A DNA stretch of 64,000 bases from Vibrio gazogenes (GCF_023920225.1 NZ_CP092587.1:2914001-2978000); one strand, 5' to 3'. Positions 36,092-45,988 are shown, counted from the stretch's first letter. Numbers and translations: made by a program. The notes: generated by a model from the letters alone, not told the origin.

Positions 36092-36592
36092 TCATGTGCA
36101 AATATTTGTGTCATAATACATCCTGAGCTTAGCAATCATTGTGTCTAGCTCAGATATGGATATATATATTTCCTTTATTTCTTCATCATGAATAATATCA
36201 TCAACATTAGCTCCTAATATTCTGATAAACTCTCCATTGCTGACTGAAAAAATGTAACAGCTATTATTTTCAATTTCACCAAATCTACAGGAATAAATAT
36301 AGTTATTATCTTCATCAATGTCTTCCGGAAATGTAATGCTATACAATTCTTTATATGCATCAAATTTGTTTTTTTTAAATAAATCGTTGTTGATAGGTTT
36401 AGTTAGTAATGATGATTCATTCTTCTGAAAAAAAATATAGAGTTCACTGTTTAATGTAGTGTTAACTAATTCTTTTGGGAAAACATTTCCAGATATGGAT
36501 AAATAAAATAAACCAGATATAAATCCATTTGATGACCAATCATCAATGATATCAATCATAAACGAAAATTTATGAGGATCACCAATCACCAT
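36092..36592 (-). CDS. Putative immunity protein (Imm42-like) of the full-length Rhs effector
   Basis: A 166-residue AT-rich gene starting 4 bp after the rhs stop. The opening MVIGDPHKFSFMIDI and a following turn near SGNVF resemble the Imm42 family pattern, an assignment made by eye. It encodes no signal peptide or membrane helix, consistent with a cytosolic toxin target. It should protect the producer from the C-terminal tip of the 1593-residue Rhs protein. The 150 bp beyond its stop are AT-rich and empty. Confidence 0.72.
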   Translation of the reverse strand: MVIGDPHKFSFMIDIIDDWSSNGFISGLFYLSISGNVFPKELVNTTLNSELYIFFQKNESSLLTKPINNDLFKKNKFDAYKELYSITFPEDIDEDNNYIYSCRFGEIENNSCYIFSVSNGEFIRILGANVDDIIHDEEIKEIYISISELDTMIAKLRMYYDTNICT

Positions 36593-36596
36593 ATTA

Positions 36597-39500
36597 TTAC
36601 CATCCTTTCCTTTTCAAATTAAAATGCCTAATCATATCATTGCCAACTTGTCCGCTTGTTAAATTTGGTCTGGGCGATATCTGTCCTGTTGACCCATTCC
36701 AGTGCCATGAACCGTCATTTGTTGACGCGAATCTATGTATGTTACCTTCAGAATCAAGAGCGAATCTGCTTCCATTTTTTCCTTGAACACTGTTTTCGAA
36801 TAGTTCTAATGAATTTCGTGGTTCAATACCTGCTTTCAAGCTATTACCTGTACCACCTAAAGTATGTTTAGGATTGGATCGATAATTTAATCCATTAGCC
36901 GCTAGGGTTGTTTCTGGAACAGGAGATGAGCACCCAGCTAACCCCAACGGATCCACCCACTCCATCGGGTTATGCACATACCCCTGTGGCCTCATCCCAC
37001 CCGCAAATCCTATGGGATCAGGGCTGAGGTATTGCCCGCTGTCTGCATCGTAGTAACGATTGAGGTTGTAGTAAAGCCCAGATTCCCGATCTTCGATCTG
37101 GCCCTGATAACGCAGGTCACAGGTCAGCGCTTCGTTGGCGGCATCTTCAAGATAACCCCGTTGGATTTTGAGGTTAAACTGTTGCTGCTGGTATTTACCC
37201 CATAGCGCCTGCTCACCGCGCCATTCAATTTCACCGTCTTCTCGGACTAACTCTTGCGGCGTCCCGGCATGGTCAGTAACGATATAGTGCAGATCTTGGC
37301 GGTTGCTATTGTGGCGGGTGGTCACCTGCGCCATCGGGCGAAAAGAGCCCGGCTCGTAGAGATATTCGGTGCTGGTCAGCGCCGTACCGTCGGCGGTGAT
37401 TTGGCTTTGTTGTACCAGCGTGCTGCCGTCCCACAGATAATGGGTCTGTTGCTGAGTTTGCAGACACTCTTTGGCAATGCGTCGCCCGAATGGGTCATAA
37501 CGGTAACGGTAACGTCGCCCGTCCGGTAGCTCGATATGAGTCAGGCGGTCTTCATCATTCCAGATAAATGCTGTGCTCTGCGGGCGGAAGCCGTCTTTCG
37601 ATTCGCTTTTCTCTATTACCCGACCGCATTGATCGTAACGATAGGTAAAACGCCCGACTTTCGTCACCCGTCCCGCTTTATCATAATCACGTTTCTGGCG
37701 CTTCATCCGTTCGTCAGCCAGTGACACCACATTGTCACCGTACTCGCTGCCGAAACCTTCTTCATTGAGATTCAGCTCGCTGTCATATCCGAACAGATGG
37801 ACGAACCCGGCTTTGGTCTCCCACGATTTACGCTGGCGTACTGCGGTAATCTGACTGTTGGGGTTAAGGGTGAATTCGGCACTGCCGCGATGGCTATCCT
37901 CAATCCCCGTTAATCGATCTAAGGCATCATAGCGATACCGGCGTAGCGATTGATTGCCGAGTTGCTGCCCAAGCAATAATCCGGTCGCACTCCACTCATG
38001 TTGCAGATTAAACCCGGTATCCGTCTGGCGGGATTGCTCCTCACCGCCCGGCAGATAAGCAAACTTCAGCGGATTGTGGTGACCGACTTGCAACTCAGAT
38101 AACCGTTGCTGCTGCCATTGATAGCTGCGCTCGGTCTGTGTGCCGCTAAACTGGATGCGTCGCCCGGCTGCATCGTACTGGTGGGTCAGTTCAGTACCGT
38201 TGATATTTTCATTCAATAATTGCCCTGCCGGGCTATAGGTGAGAGCAATCCACGCATCACCGTTTTCTGCGTAGGTCAGCCGTGAAGCCGCATCATATTC
38301 ATACCAGCTTTTCCCGGTCGCATTGTCTTGATTGTCGAAGCTTTCACTCTGGAGCAAGCGCCCGCACACATCGTACTGATAGCGGAAGGTGTGACCGTCC
38401 GGTTTGCTGCGCTGCACCAATCGCCCGGCCGGATCATAGGCGTAGGTTTCAGTGCGACCGTCGTAGTGACGCTCACTTTCAATCCGCCCCAGTTGGTCAA
38501 ATCCGTACAGCCACTGCTGCCCGTGACTGTTGGTCACCCCGGCAAATTCGGCTTCGACATTGTAGTGATACTGCGTGGTTGCACCGAGCGGATCGGTGAC
38601 AGCTTTGAGCTTATCGAAGGCGCCATATTCAAAGCGCTGGGTTTGACCAAGCGCATCGGTAACCGAAATCAGATTGCCCTCAATATCGTAGCTAAAATGC
38701 GCTTCACTGCCGTCTTCGTAGATAACTTTATCGGGAAAAGAGTTTGATTCGTGGTAATGCCACTGACGGGTGAGATATCCCTGACTATCGCGCTTGTCGC
38801 TGACCCGTTTCACCAGTCGATCAAAGCGGTCATAATGGAAGGTCATACCATAGCCAGTTGCCGGATCCAGCCTCATCAGCAGACCGCGTTCATTGTAGGT
38901 ATAGCGTGTCACGCTGCCGTCCGGCTCGGTCACGGAATCACGCAAACCACGCTCGGTATAAGTCATTTGCCAGACCCGGCCTTGTGGGTCGGTAACCTGA
39001 ATCACATCACCCTGCGGATTATGTTCATACAACCAACTGGCACCCAGAGGATCGGTATAACCGGTCAGCCAGCCCTGTTCGTTATAACTGTAAACATGTT
39101 CTGTCCCGTCCGACAGAGTTATGGTTGTCAGGTTGCCCCAGTCGTCATAGCTATAGCTCGAAACATCTCCGAGTGCATTGGTCTCGCTAATCAGTAAATC
39201 ATTCTGCCACTGCTGTTCAATCCGGTGACCTGCCGCATCTACAATGGCTGTAGCGCGTTGATGTTCATCAAAATGGAACGCTCTGATGCCACCAAAAGAG
39301 CTTTTGTGATAGTGAATCCGGTTATCATCATCGTAGCGAACCTGACCACTCCAATAGCCTTCCGCACAGCGGTTCGCAATTGCCCGCCCCTGTTCATCAT
39401 AATCGTGCTCAACCCAAGTCTGTGCCAAATCCTCCCAGCGGGTTAAATACCCTTCTTTGCTGTAGTGATAATCGAAATTGCGACCGGATTCTCCCCGCAC

Positions 39501-41378
39501 TGAAAGCAGTCTACCGAATTTATCGTACTCATAACGGGCCAACTCCCGCAACGGTGTCCGGTCGGGCTCACACAGGGTTAGTTGCGTGATACGGTTACGT
39601 TCGGTTTTCACCTCAATCAGTCGTTCATCACTCAGGATGACCCATTTGAGTGTACGGCGCTCATAGACAAACTGAATGGTATTGCCATAGGTATCCGCCA
39701 TCTTTGACAAACGCAGCGTCGCGCCAACCGCATGGCCAAAATAGTAGGCTAGACCTTCTTTACTTTTGAGGATCAACTCCCCTTGCTCTCCCCGATGGAG
39801 TCGCAACTGTGGTTTCTGAACTGATGCGGTCGCTTCATCAGGGTAAGGCAGTTCAAACACACCGACCGAATAGTCCAGATCGGTAAAAGTTGCCTGTCTG
39901 CCACTGATAGCCAGACTGATATCCCAGCTACTGCGCCAGAAATGCCCCATCAATCCGGTATCACGATGTCCAACCGAACGGTAATAACGACTGTGTTCTA
40001 TCGGAAGAAAACCTCCCAGAACAAAGTCTTGTCGATTTTCAAATACCGCCCCGGTTGCCATATCGACCGGGTCATCAATACAGTTACCATTATCCATTTT
40101 CCCGGAACTGCCGGCATCACTCTGATTATCCCCATGGTGTGAACCATTTGGTTTATCACCATGAATATCACCTTTCCCGGCATTGAGATTATCCGCATCA
40201 ACCACGGTATTTTTCGGATGGGGTGTGCCGGTTTTGCGGGTCACGACTTTACCAATAAATTCGTCGACTTTGGCACTGATTTTACCGACCATTTCGTCGA
40301 TTTTCTTTTCCAGCGACTTCATCGCATTGACCAGCATCTCAAATGAGTTGCTCAGCAGTTTGACCGCCCAGCTTTTGCTGTTCTTAATCGCTTTGGTCAG
40401 CCCATCAATAATGTCATTGAGTAATTTTTTGGCTTTGTTGGCGTACTCAGACAGTAAGCCACCGAACTTCTTCAGGTACTTGACCAGATTGCCGTTCGAC
40501 AGGCTACGTAGCATCTTCATCGCCTTTTGAATGGTGCGCGAGTCTGCTTTTTCCAGTGCATTGATAATGGTTTTGCCGGTTTTCTTGGTTGCATCCCCCA
40601 GCCCCGGCACAAAACCAATCACCACCAAGGCACCCGTCGCCCAGTGCCAAAAACCCAATTCATCTTTGGTACAAGTGTCCCAGCCCCAGCAGCCTAAGTC
40701 ATATAAGTCCATCGCCTGCCCCACTACCGGGACAAAGCCGAGTGCAATTTCACAAAACAGCAGAATCGCAGTATTGTCCTGCGCCATCCCCGCCATTTCT
40801 CCGGCCAGACTGTGGTGAATTTTGTTGACCGCTTTTCTCAGTTCGAGCGGGCCATGGTTGATCTCTTTATCCAGCTCCCAGAAGCGATCATAAGCCGCTT
40901 TGTAGTCACTATCGATCCAGGTAAACAATTTGCGATCAACGTCCACAAAGCTGTCAGAGCTATCATCTTCATCATAAGTCAGATAACCCTTTTTACTCAG
41001 CAGAGTATACAGGGCAAAATATTCTCCGGCTTTGGCGGCATACTCAGGGTTGGATTGAATCACCGGGTTATTTTCTGCCGCTTCTTTGGGTTCAAACTCA
41101 TCGCTCCCTTCACCGAGCAGAATTTCAAAACCGCCACAGCCCATGTTCTGGACTTTGCACATACCCTGCTTGTCGGTTTTACCTGAAATCTCAGTTTTGT
41201 TGCTGTCGGTCAGCACAAAATCCGCTTCCGGCACTGGCTTGTCATCGTCATAGTGATAACGGATAAACACTTCACAGCCACACTCGACACAGCCACCATC
41301 AAGGACGTTGTCGGTTGAAAAATTCTGGGTTGCCGCTTCCGCACTGGAGAGTAAGTCGGCTTTTTTGTTGTCGCTCAT
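36597..41378 (-). CDS. Full-length Rhs-repeat T6SS effector
   Basis: A 1593-residue polymorphic toxin. Residues 1-110 are a Cys-rich N-terminal domain. Hydrophobic helices at about 200-265 (LGFVPVVGQAMDLYDLG, GALVVIGFVPGLGDA) are typical of Rhs N-terminal translocation regions. A helical stretch to about 390 follows. From about 430 to 1480 there are many YD repeats that form the Rhs cocoon, ending in [12 protein letters not shown], the DPxG self-cleavage motif. The last 111 residues form the toxin tip (NPKHTLGG, ELFENSV, SWHWNGST), a family I cannot name. The tip is markedly more AT-rich than the core. DUF4123 adaptor upstream and vgrG/PAAR in the same unit indicate delivery by T6SS. Confidence 0.92.
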   Translation of the reverse strand: MSDNKKADLLSSAEAATQNFSTDNVLDGGCVECGCEVFIRYHYDDDKPVPEADFVLTDSNKTEISGKTDKQGMCKVQNMGCGGFEILLGEGSDEFEPKEAAENNPVIQSNPEYAAKAGEYFALYTLLSKKGYLTYDEDDSSDSFVDVDRKLFTWIDSDYKAAYDRFWELDKEINHGPLELRKAVNKIHHSLAGEMAGMAQDNTAILLFCEIALGFVPVVGQAMDLYDLGCWGWDTCTKDELGFWHWATGALVVIGFVPGLGDATKKTGKTIINALEKADSRTIQKAMKMLRSLSNGNLVKYLKKFGGLLSEYANKAKKLLNDIIDGLTKAIKNSKSWAVKLLSNSFEMLVNAMKSLEKKIDEMVGKISAKVDEFIGKVVTRKTGTPHPKNTVVDADNLNAGKGDIHGDKPNGSHHGDNQSDAGSSGKMDNGNCIDDPVDMATGAVFENRQDFVLGGFLPIEHSRYYRSVGHRDTGLMGHFWRSSWDISLAISGRQATFTDLDYSVGVFELPYPDEATASVQKPQLRLHRGEQGELILKSKEGLAYYFGHAVGATLRLSKMADTYGNTIQFVYERRTLKWVILSDERLIEVKTERNRITQLTLCEPDRTPLRELARYEYDKFGRLLSVRGESGRNFDYHYSKEGYLTRWEDLAQTWVEHDYDEQGRAIANRCAEGYWSGQVRYDDDNRIHYHKSSFGGIRAFHFDEHQRATAIVDAAGHRIEQQWQNDLLISETNALGDVSSYSYDDWGNLTTITLSDGTEHVYSYNEQGWLTGYTDPLGASWLYEHNPQGDVIQVTDPQGRVWQMTYTERGLRDSVTEPDGSVTRYTYNERGLLMRLDPATGYGMTFHYDRFDRLVKRVSDKRDSQGYLTRQWHYHESNSFPDKVIYEDGSEAHFSYDIEGNLISVTDALGQTQRFEYGAFDKLKAVTDPLGATTQYHYNVEAEFAGVTNSHGQQWLYGFDQLGRIESERHYDGRTETYAYDPAGRLVQRSKPDGHTFRYQYDVCGRLLQSESFDNQDNATGKSWYEYDAASRLTYAENGDAWIALTYSPAGQLLNENINGTELTHQYDAAGRRIQFSGTQTERSYQWQQQRLSELQVGHHNPLKFAYLPGGEEQSRQTDTGFNLQHEWSATGLLLGQQLGNQSLRRYRYDALDRLTGIEDSHRGSAEFTLNPNSQITAVRQRKSWETKAGFVHLFGYDSELNLNEEGFGSEYGDNVVSLADERMKRQKRDYDKAGRVTKVGRFTYRYDQCGRVIEKSESKDGFRPQSTAFIWNDEDRLTHIELPDGRRYRYRYDPFGRRIAKECLQTQQQTHYLWDGSTLVQQSQITADGTALTSTEYLYEPGSFRPMAQVTTRHNSNRQDLHYIVTDHAGTPQELVREDGEIEWRGEQALWGKYQQQQFNLKIQRGYLEDAANEALTCDLRYQGQIEDRESGLYYNLNRYYDADSGQYLSPDPIGFAGGMRPQGYVHNPMEWVDPLGLAGCSSPVPETTLAANGLNYRSNPKHTLGGTGNSLKAGIEPRNSLELFENSVQGKNGSRFALDSEGNIHRFASTNDGSWHWNGSTGQISPRPNLTSGQVGNDMIRHFNLKRKGW

Positions 41379-42289
41379 GATTGTTCTGGCTCCTTATCCA
41401 GTTCGGATAATCCGCGCTCAAATAACTGATCCATCCGACTTTGCGTGCCCTGATAATCGGGAGATTTTAAAACCTGTTTTGCCCACGTCTGAGTCGTAAA
41501 TTGCTCACCAAAAACCACCGTCAGGCTCAGATAGCGAACAACATCGACCGGCTGGGAAAATCCCAGTTGGTTGGCCTGTGAAACATGTTGGTGAAGATAC
41601 GCATCAAACTGTGACTGGTCCCATGCCTGCGTTTCGCTGTGGTGAGCCTGTAGATGATCCTGATATTGACGGTAGATCTGTCGGTTACCCCAAATATTGA
41701 GCGCCTGATATTGTGCTTTCGATAAACGTTGGGGGGAGCGGTGTGGCAAGGTCGATATTTTTTGTTCCCGCCGAGTGATGACTTCAACATCCGTCTCACC
41801 ACACTGCCAAAAGACAAATTGAGCGACAGGGCCAAAAATTGCCTGAACTTCCTCGTCACTACTAGCTTCAAGTAACACCTTCAATATCGTCCAGTCAGAT
41901 ACCCGCAGGAGCATATCTTCCTGCTGGGGAGAGATGATCATGCTCCACTCTCTTAAGTGCTCCATCAGTAACTGTGCAGCCTGTGGATGGTGCCGATAGT
42001 TTTCCGTTAGACGAATTAACACTCCCCAGTTAGGCTGCATCGCAATCTCTGCGGCAAAACTATCCCAATCCGTCAGCGGAAACAGATAAGGTGAAATCGA
42101 AGCATGGACTTCCCCCATATTTCCCCAATACAAACGAAAATCGTCAACATCGGCAGACTCTGGCAGCATCGAGAGTACCTCAGTATTGATCGCTGCTTCT
42201 GCAAGGAAAAAATCCGTTCCTTTTCCGAGACCTGCTTGCCACACTTCGAGGGATTGCTTAAACACTTCTATCGGCTGACGTTCCGCCAT
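41375..42289 (-). CDS. DUF4123 adaptor/chaperone for the Rhs effector
   Basis: A 304-residue cytosolic protein with the DUF4123 pattern in its first half (DDFRLYWGNMGEVHASISPYLF near residue 60 and MQPNWGVLI). DUF4123 proteins (Tap/TEC) load specific effectors onto VgrG. Its stop overlaps the rhs start by 4 bp, so it is almost certainly the loader of that Rhs protein. A second, dissimilar DUF4123 gene at 44523-45464 serves the nuclease effector. Confidence 0.85.
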   Translation of the reverse strand: MAERQPIEVFKQSLEVWQAGLGKGTDFFLAEAAINTEVLSMLPESADVDDFRLYWGNMGEVHASISPYLFPLTDWDSFAAEIAMQPNWGVLIRLTENYRHHPQAAQLLMEHLREWSMIISPQQEDMLLRVSDWTILKVLLEASSDEEVQAIFGPVAQFVFWQCGETDVEVITRREQKISTLPHRSPQRLSKAQYQALNIWGNRQIYRQYQDHLQAHHSETQAWDQSQFDAYLHQHVSQANQLGFSQPVDVVRYLSLTVVFGEQFTTQTWAKQVLKSPDYQGTQSRMDQLFERGLSELDKEPEQS

Positions 42290-42291
42290 GG

Positions 42292-42669
42292 CTACTCTCC
42301 CGATGACATCGGTGTGACCTGAAGAATAGGCCGATGGATGTATAAGCGAATTTTCTCGTTTTTCTCGTCTAGACCTTCGATGACAAACTGCTCATCCGGC
42401 TGTTTGATAAAGCTGAAAATCTGTTGAAAGACCAGAGAATCATGGACCGGCAGCCATGCTTCATCCTGCCAGACGGCCCATACCAATGGGGTGCGGCTCT
42501 CTGAGGCAATCGTGAGCCGATAAAGTCCGTCTGCCAACGTTGTGTCAACAATGGACTCGACTCTCATCTCTCCTATAATCGTGATTTGAAAATCTTCAGG
42601 AATCACATCCTGCAGTTCAATATCCGGAAAATTACGTTCCCCGAGAATTTCAAACGGTAGTATTTCCAC
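42292..42669 (-). CDS. Small unknown protein in the T6SS cargo unit
   Basis: A 125-residue acidic, probably beta-rich protein beginning MEILPFEILGERNFPD. I do not recognise a family. It lies 27 bp after the DUF3396 immunity gene and 2 bp before the DUF4123 adaptor of Rhs, so it is co-transcribed with them. An accessory chaperone of the adaptor or an extra immunity protein are both possible. No signal peptide or membrane segment is seen. Confidence 0.75.
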   Translation of the reverse strand: MEILPFEILGERNFPDIELQDVIPEDFQITIIGEMRVESIVDTTLADGLYRLTIASESRTPLVWAVWQDEAWLPVHDSLVFQQIFSFIKQPDEQFVIEGLDEKNEKIRLYIHRPILQVTPMSSGE

Positions 42670-42696
42670 GACCTATCATCCCTCTGTTCTGACGAA

Positions 42697-43608
42697 TCAA
42701 ATATTAGGTGTATCAAACCGAGCCAGCCACTGACCATAAGCCTCTTCAGTAAACCCGTCTTCTTCATAATGAGGTTCATAGAGTGTGGTACTGCGCACTG
42801 GCGCCAACAGAGCACCCAATTGGTAATAACTCGGCGGTATTTTCGCCAACGCCGGTTGCTCTGCCGCCTGAACGAGCGTGTTATCACCCCGTTGCCAGAC
42901 TCGGATACCGGAAATCGTTTCGAGCGCAGACAATCCCCCAATACTATCGAGATGCGTCTGATTAATAATGGTCAGCCAGTTCACCCCTTTGATCTGCTCT
43001 TTCAGATGTAATCCATGACCAATATAATCAGGAATGTCTAATCCCGGATACTGCTCAGCCAGTTGGACTTCTAAAGATTCATATTCATGATCATCAAAGT
43101 GGTTGTGAGTCGTACTGATTGCACCGTAACCATGTAATGGCTGCAATGCTTCGATCCAACGCAACGCCACATCTTGAAAAGTCTCAGTGGAGGTGCTGAA
43201 AAAGTTCAGTGGGAAATTGACGGTTACCCACCCCAAGTCACCGTGTTGTTCTTGCCAAGATGCCTGACCAAGCACTAAAAACCGAATATCAGAAGCATCA
43301 CGGTGATGCTGTCCGCCGTGATAAACAAATTCCCATTCCTGATCGGACAGCTCAGGTAGCCAGTCATGCGGTGCCTGATAAGGCTTTTTCCGAAGATCTT
43401 TCCAACTACCGGTCTGTGGGTTGGTGGTAAAATTAAGTTTACCCTGCATCATCTGTTGGTATTCAGTTAACATTGCCAAAATGGCCTGACGCTTTTCCGG
43501 CGTGTTTCCACCACGGAAAAACATCGTCAGATTCAGGCAGACCGTCATCAAGACTCGCTGGCCTTTCGAGTCCATTAGCCGAAGCTGCTGTTCAAGGGTC
43601 GGATCCAT
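42697..43608 (-). CDS. DUF3396 immunity protein (TsiV-like)
   Basis: A 303-residue protein of the DUF3396 type, recognised by its overall pattern including LGWVTVNFPLNFF near residue 135 and IPDYIGHGLHLKEQIKGVNWL near residue 200. DUF3396 proteins such as Salmonella TsiV3 neutralise VRR-NUC nuclease effectors, and the gene upstream is one. The start at 43608 (MDPTLEQQLRL) has AGGAGA six bases upstream. Earlier in-frame ATGs are too close to it. Confidence 0.82.
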   Translation of the reverse strand: MDPTLEQQLRLMDSKGQRVLMTVCLNLTMFFRGGNTPEKRQAILAMLTEYQQMMQGKLNFTTNPQTGSWKDLRKKPYQAPHDWLPELSDQEWEFVYHGGQHHRDASDIRFLVLGQASWQEQHGDLGWVTVNFPLNFFSTSTETFQDVALRWIEALQPLHGYGAISTTHNHFDDHEYESLEVQLAEQYPGLDIPDYIGHGLHLKEQIKGVNWLTIINQTHLDSIGGLSALETISGIRVWQRGDNTLVQAAEQPALAKIPPSYYQLGALLAPVRSTTLYEPHYEEDGFTEEAYGQWLARFDTPNI

Positions 43609-43680
43609 TTGCATTCTCCTATTATTTTTATTCAATCATCAATTCAGTTAATGCATCACCTACACATAACTGTATGCAGT

Positions 43681-44526
43681 TTACGGGGCCAGCACGGGGA
43701 CGGCTACGGGAACAGAAAATGCTCTGGCAAATCCTGCAATCGCCCGGGATGCAGCAACCGAAGCACTACTCCCTGCTACCGGAATTAAAGCATCATCCGC
43801 CTGTGTGGCTCCGGTGGGTAGCAGATCATCAAGAACCAAAGCAACAACAGCCAGCCCAGCAACAACGGCAATGCCAACATCCCGCCACGGCGTCTGCTGC
43901 TGCAACTGCTGCTGACGATCCCGTTCCTTATCCCAAGCATCCTGAAGTACCTGATGGGGCACCGCAACCGGTTCTTTTTGATCGGTTTCATCACCACAAC
44001 CACAACGATTCGGAGATAATTCTTTCACTTTCCGACTCTTACCAGCAATCTTCTCATACGCTTTTTTTTGGCCAATTCCCCATTTATCTCCAGGAAACTT
44101 AATTTCTACTATTTGTCGGATATTATCCTGTGTCGGTGCCTTGGTCAGATCTTCAGTAATCACAATATCAGGAATACGAATCCCCCCACTTTCATATGAC
44201 TGTCCCTCCGGTAAAGATTTCAGCGTTCGGTTATACCGATGTTGCCAAGATCTGATCGGCTGAGTTGGATCATCACTCATCATCAGAGGCTCAGGGGGTG
44301 ATTTATACATGTTATACCCCACTTCCGGCAGAATATTCTTTCCCTGCTGTCCTCGATGCATCCATCGGATCCCTTCGTTAACACACTGCTGTTTTAAATT
44401 TCTGTCACCACCGGTGCTTTTCAGTGGTTTTTTATTACAAACACAGATTAAAGAGCAGATCACCGCCAGTTCAGACATCCCCTCGGGGTCAAACGGCGGA
44501 CAGCTACTGCAACTGGGATTACTCAT
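43681..44526 (-). CDS. VRR-NUC nuclease effector (TseV-like)
   Basis: A 281-residue Cys-rich protein. Residues about 105-170 carry a PD-(D/E)xK/VRR-NUC core: IRIPDIVITED near residue 115, then IVEIKFPGDKWGIGQKKAYE near residue 138, the catalytic acid-x-Lys and a Gln/Tyr motif. A hydrophobic helix (GIAVVAGLAVVALVL) is at about residue 220. VRR-NUC effectors of the TseV group are delivered by T6SS and damage DNA. A DUF4123 gene overlaps its start upstream and DUF3396 immunity follows downstream, the expected arrangement. The native target is inferred to be DNA. Confidence 0.85.
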   Translation of the reverse strand: MSNPSCSSCPPFDPEGMSELAVICSLICVCNKKPLKSTGGDRNLKQQCVNEGIRWMHRGQQGKNILPEVGYNMYKSPPEPLMMSDDPTQPIRSWQHRYNRTLKSLPEGQSYESGGIRIPDIVITEDLTKAPTQDNIRQIVEIKFPGDKWGIGQKKAYEKIAGKSRKVKELSPNRCGCGDETDQKEPVAVPHQVLQDAWDKERDRQQQLQQQTPWRDVGIAVVAGLAVVALVLDDLLPTGATQADDALIPVAGSSASVAASRAIAGFARAFSVPVAVPVLAP

Positions 44527-45464
44527 ATGTGCTCCTGTGATAATTGTCTGAGCCAGTCGGCATCGTGATAATCTTGCTGAACGATCTGTTGCCAGTCGGG
44601 ACGTTGATTTAATTCATACAGTGCCTGTCCAAGCGAGCTGGTTTCAAGGACGATTTGAAATTGCGGCAGTTGCCAGAAATGGCTACCGTAAATAAATCGG
44701 CTGAAAGCAAAAATTTTACGTTCCTGAAAACTGGCTCTCGGGTAATAAGCTGCTTTTTTCAGGCTATCATCCAGCCCCAGAATCACGTCATCATATCCAA
44801 GACTCATGCAAGTGCCGGGCGTCTCATGAAACAGTTCGATGGCTAAATCAGCCAATGTTTGATCGTGGTATAACGCTTCGATGGCGGTAAACAGATCGTC
44901 TTCCATATAGAACCATTCTCCCTGAGATAAGGGAGACGGGCGGGCCTCGGGTTGACAAAACAATACGTCATAAACCAAAGGAGTGTTGGTTACAGTAAGC
45001 ATCTGCAGGAACGGATCGGTCAGACGTCCCCGATCAGCATCATCCACAAACTCCGTCTGTAGAAACAGTTGCAGAATGCGCGGAGAATAAAGACGAAACA
45101 GACTTTCCTGCCCATTGGGCAGATAAATCGTCATCCAGCACTGCCAGTGCTTGAGCAATGCATCCAGAGAAAAGGGAGAAACAAACAGGCATCCCCAATT
45201 TGTATCCGGCAGAAATTGCAGAATGTCATTCCCCACATTGCCGTCCGTCACCCGAATCAAAATGGGAGAGACAGATTTTAAATGGTCAAATGACGTCTGA
45301 TGATATAAATACTGCCACTCCGGTGCCTGTGCTAATAATCGCGATTGCCAGTGTTGCCAGAAATTGTCTTGCGTCGCGACATCCAGCATCAGATACAATG
45401 TACTGTCTTGAGCTTCGGTATATTCCAATAGCTCAATGAGTCTGAGTTCAGAGACATGCTCCAT
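44523..45464 (-). CDS. DUF4123 adaptor/chaperone for the VRR-NUC effector
   Basis: A 313-residue DUF4123 protein with LKSVSPILIRV near residue 63, NWGCLFVSPFSLDALLKHWQ near residue 90 and FRLYSPRILQLFL. It overlaps the TseV-like effector gene by 4 bp and follows the PAAR gene by 9 bp. The likely job is to hold the effector and load it on the VgrG-PAAR tip. It is distinct in sequence from the second adaptor upstream of rhs. Confidence 0.85.
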   Translation of the reverse strand: MEHVSELRLIELLEYTEAQDSTLYLMLDVATQDNFWQHWQSRLLAQAPEWQYLYHQTSFDHLKSVSPILIRVTDGNVGNDILQFLPDTNWGCLFVSPFSLDALLKHWQCWMTIYLPNGQESLFRLYSPRILQLFLQTEFVDDADRGRLTDPFLQMLTVTNTPLVYDVLFCQPEARPSPLSQGEWFYMEDDLFTAIEALYHDQTLADLAIELFHETPGTCMSLGYDDVILGLDDSLKKAAYYPRASFQERKIFAFSRFIYGSHFWQLPQFQIVLETSSLGQALYELNQRPDWQQIVQQDYHDADWLRQLSQEHI

Positions 45465-45473
45465 CTGTTCTGC

Positions 45474-45986
45474 CTATCCTTTGTTGAGCAATTTCTCGCA
45501 AACAGGGACAAATGCTTTGTCCTGCTTCGCGGCTTGAACAATCGCTTTTCCCTGAGCTATCGATTGCTCAAACGTTTTCCCCCACACGAATGACAAAGGT
45601 TCGGCCAGCGGCGTGATCTGTAGAAATGGATTCTTACTACACACAGCCCCTTCGCCACACTTATGAGTCGGCGACTTATATGGCGTATCACCGATAAATA
45701 CATTGCCGGAACCCGCGGCGACGGAGCCGCCGCAGTCGATCGCATCACCGACCCGGGCAGCGGGTTTACCGTTGATAGAGACGTTCGACGATCCTGCGGA
45801 GATACTACGACCGTGGATCCCATGGGGAACCTGCGGGCACGGACAGGCGTGCAGTAAGATTGCATCCCCTTTACGAGCCGCTGGTTTACCATTGATGGAG
45901 ACATCTCCGCTGCCGGCAATAATCGGCGTCGCAGGAAAACAACCATGCCCTGAGCCGTTGTCACCGAGTCGTGCTGCTGCTGGCAT
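45474..45986 (-). CDS. PAAR-domain T6SS spike tip protein
   Basis: A 170-residue protein with a PAAR fold over residues 1-95. It starts MPAAARLGDNGSGHG and has three repeats of the type GSGDVSINGKPAARKGDAI, GSSNVSINGKPAARVGDAI and GSGNVFIGDTPY, plus the HACPCPQ metal-binding residues. It sharpens the VgrG spike. The C-terminal 70 residues form an extension without a recognised toxin motif. It starts 2 bp after vgrG. Confidence 0.93.
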   Translation of the reverse strand: MPAAARLGDNGSGHGCFPATPIIAGSGDVSINGKPAARKGDAILLHACPCPQVPHGIHGRSISAGSSNVSINGKPAARVGDAIDCGGSVAAGSGNVFIGDTPYKSPTHKCGEGAVCSKNPFLQITPLAEPLSFVWGKTFEQSIAQGKAIVQAAKQDKAFVPVCEKLLNKG

Positions 45987-45988
45987 GG

